A model generated the notes under the pieces. That model did not search any database, had not been told where the DNA came from, and saw only the letters and a program-made list of their open reading frames with translations. 64,000 bases of DNA from Prorocentrum cordatum (taxonomy: Eukaryota > Sar > Dinophyceae > Prorocentrales > Prorocentraceae): contig CAUYUJ010006291.1 in NCBI GenBank assembly GCA_963575745.1, positions 205,434 through 269,433 on the forward strand, in the 5' to 3' direction. Positions 22,854 through 32,269 of this stretch are shown here, one piece after another (position 1 is the first letter of the stretch; each line of letters starts with the position of its first letter). A program made the translations under genes and the position numbers.

Positions 22854-22945
22854 AGGAGGTTCCGACTAGAACCTCCTCCTCCTCCTCCTCCTCCTCCTCC
22901 ATCTCCCTCCCCTCCCCCTCCACCTCCTCCTCCTCCTCCTCGGGT
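22771..22945. repeat. GGA/GGAGCA to CCT palindromic microsatellite
   Basis: A purine block of GGA and GGAGCA units switches to CCT units across GAGGAGGAGGTTC, CGACTA, GAACCTCCTCCTC. The arms are perfectly complementary for at least 13 bases at 22850-22881 and approximately complementary well beyond. Confidence 0.9.
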
Positions 22946-22949
22946 CGCC

Positions 22950-23600
22950 TACGGCCCCGGGGGAAACCGTGCACGTCCAGGGCCTTGGTGCAAAATGCCT
23001 TTCAGTCCTGGCCTTTGGTCGCCGCATCTTTCTTCGCCCTGGCCTCGAGCTCCATCTCGAGCAGTTCCTGCAGCTGGTGGTAGTACTGCCGCGTCTCCCT
23101 GTCCCCTTCAAGTCACTTGTCAATTGCCGCTTCTGGGATGCCCGTCTCCGTGATGCGGTCTGATAGTTGCATGTGCCTCAACTTCTTCTCGAGCATGGAG
23201 CGGTGCTGGTCGCTCAGCTGCTTCTTGGGCTTCCTGATCGCCAAATTGAGGCCGGCGGATTTGGCGCTAACGGGCTCCGCCCTGCTCTGGGACAAGCCAC
23301 ATCACCTTCTCCATAACTTCGCAAACGATCTCCAGGCCAGGGTATCCGACGTGTCGGTATGCTTCTTCAGCTTCTCGAATGTGTCGAGCATAGCTACCTC
23401 TCTCCTCCTGAGGCCTTTGGCTCTGCCACAATAATCTCGCTGCTTTTCAGTATGCGGCAGGCCTGTTTTTCTGCTGCCGTCTACCACTGCCACAGCTTTT
23501 CCTCAGTCAGGTTCCTGCACCTCGATGTGATCCCACCCAGGGCAAGCGACGGCCGAGAAATCTCTGGGCGCGGCGTCTTCGTCCGCCTTGGAACTCTTCT
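22950..23600 (-). pseudogene. Retroelement linker between endonuclease and RT
   Basis: Consecutive short minus frames have ordinary, charged composition: TEKQRDYCGRAKGLRRREVA, MLDTFEKLKKHTDTSDTLAW, LSDQHRSMLEKKLRHMQLSD, and RETRQYYHQLQELLEMELEA. They lie between the endonuclease and reverse transcriptase remnants and are separated by frame changes. Assignment rests on position and composition rather than a named domain. Confidence 0.45.
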
Positions 23601-23773
23601 AGGCGAAAGCTTTTGGGCCCCATCTGCTCCCAGGCATAGGGGTTGCGCCATAGGCCCTCAAAACTCACCGCCACCAGTGTATGGGCATCGAGTGGGGCAT
23701 CTGCCTTTTCCAGCAGCTGGGGGCAAACAACGTAGTCATATTCATTGTCCTGATAAGTAGCTATGCCCGTCGT

Positions 23774-24290
23774 TCATGCCACAGCCAGCGTATCTTCCAA
23801 GAAGCCACTCTTCATCAATTCGTCAGGTTGAACATTGCAATCGCCCCCCATGATGAAGGGGTAGGGGAGCGCTTGCAAGGCGGCAGCCAGGAGGCGCAGC
23901 AACTCCTCATTGTCGTCCGCGATGCCGATGGTGTGGGTGCGATACACCGAGCTGACAATAATCTCCAAGCCTTGCCCCAATTGAATATTCCTGCTAATCA
24001 GCCGATGTTGCCGCTGAGCTGGTATATCCACCACCTGATGCGCTCCAATCGCCTGCGACATCATAATGGCCACACCGCCAGACACAGCCTGGATGTGGTC
24101 CGTCTGCCTGAGTGGAAGCCCCACCGCTCTGGAGCATGAGCCTCCTCTGCACCACTGATGAGCTGACTGAACCAGATGTTCGTGGATGAACCTCGTCTCC
24201 AGGACCAGGACGACCTGAGGGAGCGCCGACTTCTGCTGCCATCAGCGGAGGACTTCCTGGGTAGAGCTCCAGGTGTTGCCATGCATCGCG
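23774..24290 (-). pseudogene. Endonuclease (EEP-type) domain remnant
   Basis: The clearest frame (116 residues) reads AVSGGVAIMMSQAIG, then EIIVSSVYRTHTIG, then YPFIMGGDCNVQPDEL. This is the central strand, the SVY strand and the GDxN catalytic motif of the apurinic-like endonuclease of non-LTR retrotransposons. An upstream, differently framed part reads VVLVLETRF, the position of the catalytic Glu. One frameshift near 24110 separates them. The C-terminal SDH motif was not located. Confidence 0.65.
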
Positions 24291-24422
24291 CCGATGCTGG
24301 AAGGGATGTTCGTGCCCTCTGGCACTAGTGGAAGGGGCTCGTCCAGGCACGGCGCCCCGGCAGATTAAGTGGAAGCTCCTGCCTTGGGCTCGTTGAGGCC
24401 CGCTTCAATCAGCGTTGTCTCT

Positions 24423-24441
24423 ATCTCTCTCTCTCTCTCTC
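24423..24441 (+). repeat. (CT)n microsatellite
   Basis: Short pure CT run followed by a G8 run. Confidence 0.9.
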
Positions 24442-24536
24442 AGGGGGGGGAGATCCTGGGACCAGTCAGCCTCATCGACGTAGCTGCAGGGGCGGAGCCC
24501 GTCGTATTGCGGGCTGGCAGAACCGCCATATGTGAC

Positions 24537-24578
24537 AAAGAGGAGGAGGAGGAGGAGGAGGAGGAGGAGGAGGAGGAC
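24537..24578 (+). repeat. (GGA)n microsatellite
   Basis: Near-pure GGA/GAG run inside the minus-strand retroelement upstream of its endonuclease. Confidence 0.9.
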
Positions 24579-24599
24579 TGACGTCATCCGATCCAAGCC

Positions 24600-25860
24600 C
24601 ACGACGCTGCCGAGCAGCTCGGAGCGCTCGTCCCAGGCGAAGCCAACTCAGAAGTCAAAAAGCATCGACAGAGAATCTGACACCGTCCATGTCCTCGATC
24701 TTCTTCGCCTTGGCCGCGCCCCTGCTGTGGCCGATGACGCTCCATGCAGGCGGGGCGCCAGGCTAGCCAGAGGTGCCGCCCTCCACGAACTCGCCGCCGA
24801 ACGTTGTAGCACTTCTTGCGCCCATGATCCAGCTTGCACTTGTGCGCCCCCTCTGGGGAAGGAATGTCTCAGGCCATGGGCGCCGTCCAACTCATATCGC
24901 CCGTCCTCGCCGAACGAGTACTCCACCAACCGGGTGTGGAATTCCATGGGCCCTCACCCTCATCGAGGCTCGAAGCCGAGGGGGGGCAGTCGCCTGCCCG
25001 GGCCCCTGGGCGAGGTGCCGTTCCTCTGGACAAGGCATTCCGAGCTTGGTCGTCATCGTCAGGGTCTGGGAGTGCCCTGCCAGATGGGATTCGGTTGCCC
25101 AACAAGCGCCTGAAACGGCGCCGGAGGGCCCGCAGCTCAATCCGGTGGAAGTCGACAAATTGTCGGTGCTGCTCTTGCGACTCGAAGCTGCGGACCCGCT
25201 GGAAGAATAAGGCGCGATGGTATCGCCCACGATCCAGAGCCTGAGAGCACCATGGCTCTGCAATCTTCCGATGTGTGCGCCCAGGGTGCCGTCGAAGAAG
25301 GTGCAACCGTAGCTAAGCCACTCGCGGACTGTTGAGCGAGTCTTCGAAGTAGGGGATGCGCCATTCGTAAGTACCAGTGCTCCCTGCTGATGTATGTCTC
25401 CTCTCGAAGGTTGTGGATCCAAGGGGGCCAGGTAGGACGCCATCTTATCCATCAGATCTTGGCGCATACCCAGGAATTCAGGAAACAGATGACGAGGCAT
25501 ACGACCCAGCCAGGAAGAGCTGCCGTCAGCTGGGTCCCCAAGTCGCTGCTGCTGCGCTCGTCCTGGTAGTCCGCTGGGACTAGCTCGACACCCTCGTCAA
25601 CGCCAACCTCTCGAGCAAGCTCCTCTCCTCCATCGCCCTCTCGCTTGACGCGGACTCCGTCATGCTGCGCCCGCTTGTGGAGAGATCTCCCGCATGCAGC
25701 ACTCAGGCCGTCGCGCGTCGTTGCTGATCAGTCCCTGGTCGTCGCTCTGGCACTCAACGGAGCTGCCTTCCAAATCGGACGATCACCTGGCTCTCCAGCT
25801 CGAGGGTTAAAGCCGCTGCGGACACTGAGGCGGAGAGCAGCGGCTGCCTCCCTTAGCCGC
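24600..25860 (-). other. Frames between ORF1-like and endonuclease parts
   Basis: A 202-residue minus frame (24892-25500) includes WLSYGCTFFDGTLGAHIGRL and LWIVGDTIAPYSSSG. It is ordinary in composition but matches nothing recognised. Position suggests internal polyprotein sequence of the surrounding retroelement, or an unrelated insertion. Confidence 0.3.
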
Positions 25861-25865
25861 CGGCA

Positions 25866-26860
25866 CTAAGCGGGCACGAGCTCCTCCCATGACGTCTGGG
25901 GCGACCCCTTCCTGCACCTTAGTGAGGTCCTCCATGTCTGGGGCTGCTCTTGCTTCACGTCGGTTCCCAGGCGGTGGATATGAATAAATCCCCGCGTCGC
26001 AAACTGGGGCGGCGGTTGGCGCAGCTGTCTCTGGGGTCTTGGGCTTCCGCCGCTGGCAGCTGCCGACTTGTCCTCGTTAATCTTTCGCTTTTTGAGGAGG
26101 CAGTCCTTAAGCGCTTTGTGTTGCTTCTCGGTCTCCTTGGCCTCGTTGGCGAAATGTTCGGACGCCTGCCGGGCCAGCTCCTTGAACTTCTCTTGGAGAA
26201 GTTGCCTCCTCTCAGTCGCCTCCTGTCTGTCTGCCTCCTGGATCTGATAGTCGTCAGCAGCCTCCCTCGCCTGGAGCCCCTTAAACTTATAACAAACCCT
26301 CGCCTCCAGTCCGAAGAGGCCACCGTCGTCGAGCGCGACGCCCCTGCCCTCCAGGAGCGAGGCAGCAGAGATGCGCGCCGAAGCCGCTCGCTCCGTCGCC
26401 GGCGCTAGCGTGGCCACCTGCTTGGCCAGCGTCTGGATGGCCTTGGTGTACGCCGCCGACGCCTCGTCAAACCGCTTGGTGCAGACCAGGGGTGGACCTG
26501 AGCGGTGCTTGTTTCGCGATTTCGTGGGCCGGTTTCGTTTCGATTTCGTTTTGCGTTATTGGCTGATTGAAGACAAAACGAGGGAAAACGAGCCCTGGTG
26601 CAAACCAGGACTTGCTGCTTAATTAGCCTCTGCCAGCTGCCCCTCAAGCTTCTCTGCCACACGTACTGCTTGGTCCAGAGCCCCAGATGCTGCATCTCGG
26701 GCCTGCATGGCCGCATCCACAGAGAGGGGGCTCTGCTGCTTGCTGGGCTCGGAGGACGTCCAACTGCTCCGTTTTCCTTCGGCATTCTGAGGAGGCTGAT
26801 GAGCTGTGCCAGCTTGTCCTTTCCAGGGGGTCAGCGATGTTTGGCTCCTCTCCTGCCGCA
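25866..26860 (-). pseudogene. Retroelement ORF1-like coiled-coil region
   Basis: Two minus frames are interrupted by a small insertion (26476-26609). The upstream part ends MQARDAASGALDQAVRVAEK then LEGQLAEAN and a stop. The downstream part starts RFDEASAAYTKAIQTLAKQV and continues through ADDYQIQEADRQEATERRQL and QASEHFANEAKETEKQHKAL, strongly predicted coiled coil. The layout matches the AAANAKTEPAVAQAAADAAA coiled region of the other element at 31.7 kb. The proline- and glutamine-rich C-terminal end reads into DNA without a motif. Confidence 0.55.
26476..26609. mobile_element. Small insertion bounded by 15-bp direct repeats
   Basis: TTGGTGCAGACCAGG (26476-26490) and CTGGTGCAAACCAGG (26595-26609) flank about 104 bases that break an otherwise continuous coiled-coil frame. 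The flanking repeat is itself palindromic (CTGGT-GCAA-ACCAG). The interior is AT-richer than its surroundings (TTTCGATTTCGTTTTGCG). It could be an introner-like or MITE-like insertion with target duplication. Confidence 0.5.
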
Positions 26861-27019
26861 CCGTCGTCGAGCTCCTGGGTCCAACTCAGGAGGGCGAAGC
26901 GAATCCTGGATCCTGGACGAGGAGGACGATCACGCCAAGGGGGCTTGCCAGGAGGCCGATGATCAACAGAGCGAGGCTCGTTAGATCGGACCCTGCGCGG
27001 CGGTGGCTGGCTCGGCTCG

Positions 27020-27300
27020 ATGGGCTGCTTGCAGTGCTTGCGCCAGCTCTACCACTGTTCTTTCTGTTTGCAGCCGCAGTGTGGCCATGAGGCCTCTGTG
27101 GCCGTGGTCTCGCCGCCTCCGCCACCTGCGCCGCCTTTGCCGCCAGCCATGGCCGCTCTCCTGGGTGCCCTCCCGACGGCCCCTTGGGCCGAAGGAGCAG
27201 CCTTCTGCCCTGATGCATCGGAACTTGCGGCGGCTGGCTGCCGTGATGGCGCAGCAGCAGCGCCGAATCGCGGACCAGCCGCAAGCGGGACCTGGCCTTC
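27020..27300 (-). pseudogene. Retroelement N-terminal zinc finger remnant
   Basis: On the minus strand one frame reads TEASWPHCGCKQKEQW, a stop, then SWRKHCKQP. The W..CxC...W...C..x pattern is a degraded RanBP2-like finger, comparable with SCPRMRQCGYGYNYAWRTSC at 31.33 kb. The stop and frame changes make it non-functional. Confidence 0.4.
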
Positions 27301-27329
27301 GCTCTCTTTGACCGGAAGTGGAGGTGCCA

Positions 27330-28010
27330 GGAAGAGGAGGAGGAGGAGGAGGAGGAGGAGGAGAGGAAAAGGAGGAGGAGGAGGAGGAGGAGGAGAAGAA
27401 GGAGGAGGTGCCAGGGCGGCGAACAGCTGTCGATGCCTTGCCGCAGCACGCCCATCGGGCGTCGGGGGCTATCGGTGGCGCGCGGGCGCGCGCGCGCGCG
27501 AAGGGGCCGCGCGCGGCCCGCTGCGAAGCCACCTAGAATGAAGAGGAGGAGGAGGAGGAGGAGGAGGAGGAGAGAGAGGAGGAGGAGGAGGAGGAGGAGG
27601 AGGAGGAGGAGGAGGAGGAGGAGGAGGAGGAGGCGGAGGAGAGGAGGAGGAGGAGGAGGAGGAAGAGGAGGATGAGGTGGAGGAGGAGGAGGAGGAGGAG
27701 CAGGAGGAGGAGAAGGAGGAGGAGGAGGTGCCAGGGCGGCGAACAGCTGTCGATGCCTTACCGCAGCACGCCCATCGGGCGTCGGGGGCTATCGGTGGCG
27801 CGCGGGCGCGCGCGCGCGAAGGGGCCGCGCGCGGCCCGCTGCGAAGCCACCTAAAAGGAAGAGGAGGAGGAGGAGGAGGAGGAGGAGGAGGAGGAGGTGG
27901 AGGAGGAGGAGGAGGAGGAGGTAGAGAGGATGGGGAGCAGAAGGAGTGGGAAGAGGAGGAGGAGGAGGAAGATGAGGAGGAGGAGGAGGGACATGAGGAT
28001 GAGGAAGATG
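27330..28010 (+). repeat. (GGA)n array with duplicated 125-bp unit
   Basis: GGA microsatellite blocks are interrupted by two copies of one GC-rich sequence at 27411-27534 and 27731-27852. They differ by one base (CCTTGCC versus CCTTACC) and a two-base GC contraction, with small differences after CCACCTA. The repeat period is 320 bases. The apparent small proteins here are translations of this unit. Confidence 0.9.
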
Positions 28011-28016
28011 AGGATG

Positions 28017-28372
28017 AGGATGACGATGCTGCTGCTGCTGATGATGCTGCTGATGATGATGCTGCTGATGACGATGGTGATGATGAGGATGCTGATGACG
28101 GTGCTGCTGATGATGATGCTGATGATGATGACGATGTTGTTGATGATGATGCTGAACATGCTGATGATGCTGATGGTGATGCTGGTGCTGATGATGATGC
28201 TGCTGATGATGATTATGATGATGATGGTGCTGCTGCTGATGATGATGATGATGCTGCTAAGGATGTTGATGATGCTGGTGCAGTTGATGATGATGATGAT
28301 GATGGTGATGCTGGTGATGATGCTGATGCTGATCATGAAGATGATGGTGCTGCTGATGATGATGCTGATGCC

Positions 28373-28406
<34 letters not shown>

Positions 28407-28444
28407 GTGATGGTGATGGTGATGGTGATGATGATGATGATGAC

Positions 28445-28490
<46 letters not shown>

Positions 28491-28680
28491 CTGATGCTGA
28501 TGCTGATGCTAATGAAGATGCTGATGCTGATGCTGATGCTGATGCTGATGCTGATGCTGATGATTATTTTGGTGATGCCGCTGATGGTGTTGATGATGAT
28601 GCTGATGCTGCTGATGATGCTGCTGCTGATGATGATGCTGACGATGCTGCTGCTGCTGATGATGCTGATGCTGATGCTGC

Positions 28681-28744
<64 letters not shown>

Positions 28745-28835
28745 ACTGATGATGTTGCTGCTGCTGATGATGATGCTGCTGCTGATGATGATGATGGTGA
28801 TGATGATGCTGCTGATGATGATGAGCATGAGAAGG
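28017..28835 (+). repeat. (GAT)n / (GCT)n long microsatellite
   Basis: About 815 bases of GAT triplets mixed with GCT, GGT and GAC. All three plus frames are open, giving poly-Asp/Ala and other low-complexity peptides. This makes a 423-residue frame uninformative. Confidence 0.95.
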
Positions 28836-29077
28836 AGGAGGAGGAGGAGGAGGAGGAGGCGTTTCGGATCTTCTCTTGTGACAGCCCAGTGGAACCATCA
28901 TTGAGATCGTATTGGGGCCCTCGTGGGTTCTTCTCGGCGCCCTCTTAAGGCCCTCTTTGCTGTTTGGGTTTTTTGAGCCCTCTTGGGGCTCCTTGGGGGG
29001 TCCTGGAGTAAACTCAGGGCCATCGTGGAAGCAATGGGTCAAATAATGGTGCGCGCTCACCTAAGCCTCTTCCCTCC
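28836..29077 (+). repeat. GGA run and GGGGCCCTCTTGG-type satellite fragment
   Basis: A GGA block to 28860 is followed by DNA with GGGGCCCTC, CGCCCTCTTAAGGCCCTC and CCCTCTTGGGGCTCCTTGG. It is a short degenerate stretch of the satellite family found at 40330-40950. Confidence 0.55.
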
Positions 29078-29152
29078 CCCATGAGGAGGAGGAGGAGGAG
29101 GAGGAGGAGGAGGAGTTGGAGGAGGAGGAGGAGGAGGAGGAGGAGGAGGATC
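29078..29152 (+). repeat. (GGA)n microsatellite
   Basis: GGA/GAG run with one TTGGAGG interruption. Confidence 0.9.
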
Positions 29153-29872
29153 GAATACGGGCGCCTGAAAGCTTGCGAACCATCCGAAACCCTGCCCACT
29201 CTCCTTGCCCCTTGGAGGGAGCCTAGACCTCGGACGTCATGTTCTTCACGGTGTGGGGCCGTCGCTAGTCGTCGTCCTCGTCGTCATTGTCAATCCTCAC
29301 ATTCAGCTGGTGCTCGGCTTGTTGAGGTTCCCTCCCCCTCAGTGGGAAAGCGGTCACCTGCCTCCCAGCTCTTCGATGCAGGTCCATCACAGTATCCTCC
29401 ATCTCTGCCACCGTGCTCCTCCCTCTCCCCTTCTGTCCGCCTCCTCCCATCCTCTACCTCCACCTTTACCCCCCGTCCTCCTCCTCCTCCTCCTCCTCCT
29501 CCTCCTCCCATCCCTCGCCTCCTCCCCCTCCCGTCCGCTTCCTCCTCCCCCTTTACTTCTATCCTCCCCCCCCCTTCCTGTCGGGCTTCCTCCGCCCACG
29601 ATCTTCCTCTCGCCAACCCCCCCAAGGCCGCGCCGCGGACGTGCCTCACAGGAGGCTCGAAAGCGAAAGGCTTGACAGTCGCGCGGCCGACCGGCCGATT
29701 TCTCCTTACTTTCAGAGCTGCCCCTCGAAGGCTCCGGCGCGCTCGGGGCGAACGGATCTCTCCGGCGGACCTCCCCCGCGGCTCGACCGGGCCGCGCTGG
29801 GTGTTTCTTTTCTGTGGCCTCTGGCGCCTGGGGACGAAGAGGAAGAATAGGAGTTTTGAGAAGGTGGAGGAG
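29153..29872. other. No gene recognised; CCT tract
   Basis: Contains a CCT-rich tract (about 29400-29575). The 330-residue plus frame and its antisense partners are compositionally driven by CT-rich DNA. No domain seen. Confidence 0.45.
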
Positions 29873-30545
29873 GATCAGTGTAAATCCGAGAATCGTCAAC
29901 GATTTTGGAATAACCTTCCCTCCAAGCTCGCTCGTCGCAGGTCCTTACCATGTGTTCATTTCCACCTAAAGAACTGCCTCGTTGGAAGACGACCGTTTGA
30001 AAACCCTGAAACATGCCAAAACATTGTTCTCGGGATTCCAACGCCACGGATCAACCTGGCTGTTGCATCTTGACGATCCTGTGTCGTGCCAGAACGCCAT
30101 TCCTGGGACTTCAACTCCGCGAGTCAACATCGCTCTTGCATAATCCTGAACCCTTGCAGAACGCAGTTTCTGGTCAGTTGGTCGTGGTTATCAGTGAAAA
30201 CCAGTCATGGGTTGAATGTGCGCGGCGCCAAGGCGAGAGCCCCATTTTGAAAAGGAACCGCCCTCAATCCGTAAACGAATGTGCGCGGTGCTGAGGCGAG
30301 AGCCGCATTTTGAAAACCACCCGCACACAATCCGATACATTCCTGCAATTTCTCAAAACGAATGCGTGCGCGGCGCTAAGGCGACAGCCACATTTTGAAA
30401 ACCACCCGCCCTCCATCTGTGAAACGGTTCTCATGTTTAATGCTTCAGGGTCATACATGGTGAGGAAGTCTCAGGCGAAACGTCCTGCCCGCCCTAAAGA
30501 CTGGCCTCGGGGTGCGACAGGGAGAAGTTAGGTATAGGGTGACTG
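29873..30545 (+). mobile_element. Composite dispersed repeat, copy 4
   Basis: Begins GATCAGTGTAAATCC directly after a GGA tract. The head has CCCTCCAAGCTCGCTC, TTCATTTCCACC and TTGGAAGACGACCGTTTGAA. The 75-base units carry GGGATTCCAACGCCACGGAT and GGGACTTCAACTCCGCGAGT. Three 85-base units carry GTGCGCGGCGCCAAGGCGAG and CATTTTGAAAACCACCCGCC. The tail reads CTGGCCTCGGGGTGCGACAG, GAGAAGTTA. A long GGA array follows immediately. Confidence 0.8.
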
Positions 30546-31143
30546 AAGGGAGGAGGAGGAGGAGGAGGAGGAGGAGGAGGAGGAGGAGGAGGCGGAGGCG
30601 GAGGCGGAGGCGGAGGCGGAGGAGGAGGAGGCGGAGGAGGAGGAGGAGGAGGAGGAGGAGGAGGGGGAGGGGGAGGCGGAGGAGGAGGAGGAGGAGGAGA
30701 AGGGGGAGAAGGAAGAGGAGAATGAGGAGGAGGATGAGGATGAGGACGAGCAGAGGAGGAGGAGGAGGAGGAGGAGGAGGAGGAGGAGGGGGAGGAGGAG
30801 GAGGAGGAGAAGGAGGAGGAGGAGGAGAAGGAGGAGGAGGAGGATAGTAATAATAATACTAATAATACTAATAATACTAATAATAATGATAATATTAATG
30901 ATGATAATAATACTAATAATAAGAATTAATAGTAATACAAATAAATAATAATAATAATCATAATGCTAATAATATAATATAATATAATATAATATAATAA
31001 TATTAATAATATTAATAATAATAATAATGACGAGGAGGGGGATGAGGAGGAGGAGGCGGAAGAGGAGGAGGAGGGGCATGAGGAGGAAGAGGAGGAAGAG
31101 GACGAGGAGGTGAAGGAGGAGGAGGAGGAGGAGGAGGAAAAAT
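30546..31143 (+). repeat. (GGA)n, (AAT)n and (GGA)n compound microsatellite
   Basis: GGA/GGC triplets to about 30843, then about 185 bases of AT-only AAT/ATAAT repeats, then a second degenerate GGA block from 31030. The sudden AT-only island in GC-rich DNA is striking. Confidence 0.95.
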
Positions 31144-31144
31144 A

Positions 31145-31166
31145 TCCGTAACCATTTTGGCTCGAG
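31145..31166 (+). other. Relict dinoflagellate spliced leader
   Basis: These 22 bases match the conserved dinoflagellate spliced-leader sequence at all but two positions (G to A at base 7, A to G at base 20). They contain the uninterrupted core CCATTTTGGCTC. The plus-strand orientation and position, about 155 bases upstream of the retroelement's zinc-finger frame, fit a cDNA copied from trans-spliced mRNA. This is not a leader gene, because no donor GT plus Sm-site context follows. Confidence 0.8.
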
Positions 31167-31320
31167 GTCCGCAGCACGTGGCTCAGTGACCTTGGAATTT
31201 GGCGTGGGGGAACGGCGGCCTCCGACCTTTCACCAGATGCTTCCCAGATACTGCGCTGGGGCTGTGCCTCCCCGCACTGTCTGACGTTTTTTCGCTGGCG
31301 GTTGCTGGGCCAGTGGGCCG

Positions 31321-31993
31321 ATGGATTGTTGGTCTTGTCCTCGTATGCGTCAGTGCGGCTACGGCTACAATTATGCGTGGCGCACGTCGTGTCGCATGTG
31401 CGGCCAAACGCCCAAGACACCTTCCGTGTCTCAGCCCCCGCCGCCCATTGGGAGTTGGACCAGACCGCCGCGTCTGACCCAGCACACCTGCGGTCCTTAG
31501 AACCCCTCAGATGCGGAGGTCTCGATCTCTGCCGCCATGCCCACCACCGACTTCGACGCAATCAGCGAGGGGTGGCTCCCGAGGATGGTTGGTGTTGCAG
31601 GGCGAGCCCCGTGCCTGCGCCAAGCAGGCCCACATCCAGCAGGACATCCATCAGCAGAAGTTCGAGAAGGCCAAGTCCAAGTCCGAGCGGGCCAGGACGG
31701 CGCTCGCGCAGATCATTCAGGCCGCGGCCAACGCCAAGACTGAGCCTGCCGTGGCCCAGGCCGCCGCCGACGCCGCGGCCGCCAAAGCTGCGCAGGCCTT
31801 CAGCAGCCTCGCCCCCGCTGCGCCCAAGGATGGTGAGTTCGCTCTCCACGCCTGGGCCAAGGGCGTCCGCGAGCATGCCGAGCCCGACGACCCCGACGCA
31901 AAGGGGAAGTTCCTGCGCCTCTGCCAGCAGCTGGACGACATGGCTAAAGAGTTTGGGTATTCTGTCTGGGCCTGCTCCTGCCGCTCCACCTGA
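31321..31993 (+). pseudogene. ORF1-like: RanBP2-type finger and coiled coil
   Basis: From the ATG the frame reads MDCWSCPRMRQCGYG then YNYAWRTSCRMCGQTP. The W..C...C...N...C..C pattern resembles RanBP2-type fingers, common at the N-terminus of dinoflagellate retroelement proteins. A TAG stop lies at 31498. After it the same frame reads MPTTDFDAISEGWLP. From about 31630 a second frame carries FEKAKSKSERARTALAQIIQ and an alanine-rich coiled coil to 31993. It is probably a nucleic-acid-binding ORF1 equivalent, broken by one stop and one frameshift. Confidence 0.55.
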
Positions 31994-32269
31994 TTTCGCT
32001 CCTGCACTTCCACGTGTCGGCGGTGACGCTCCCCCCCCCCCCCCAAGCTTCAGCCGCCTCTGAAGCAGGAGGCGTCGAGCGCGCGGTGCTGCTCGACATT
32101 GAGCTCGACGACCTTCTCGGCGACAGCTCCTTCCTGATTGAAATGGACGAGAAGCATGGCATCAATAACGAGCTGACCAGCAGTCTCTTCAACGAGGCCA
32201 AGGAGCGTACCGCCAATAATGCGATGGTTGGCGCGCCTCCGTCTGGCGACCCGAGTATTTAGCTTGTCC

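Larger units (their letters stand above)
18300..27300 (-). mobile_element. Long decayed minus-strand retroelement
   Basis: Read on the minus strand, domain remnants appear in the expected order of a dinoflagellate non-LTR element. They are a zinc finger (about 27020-27300), coiled coil (25866-26860), endonuclease (23774-24290), linker (22950-23600), reverse transcriptase (21178-22576), RNase H (19208-19583) and terminal CxxC (18611-18979). Frames change many times. Satellites and microsatellites sit between or within domains (20240-21090, 22771-22945, 24423-24441, 24537-24578, 26476-26609). Co-orientation and order suggest one element rather than independent fragments. That is an inference, because two related copies nested in the same orientation could look the same. 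Confidence 0.65.

Noticed and set aside
26811-26831. AGCGATGTTTGGCTC, resembling a spliced-leader relict
   Set aside because: Only about 12 of 14 positions match, the CCATTTT core is broken, and it lies antisense inside retroelement coding sequence.
27677-28948. A 423-residue acidic open frame (poly-Asp/Ala)
   Set aside because: It is the translation of the GGA and GAT/GCT microsatellites. All other frames over the array are open too, and no non-repetitive domain is included.
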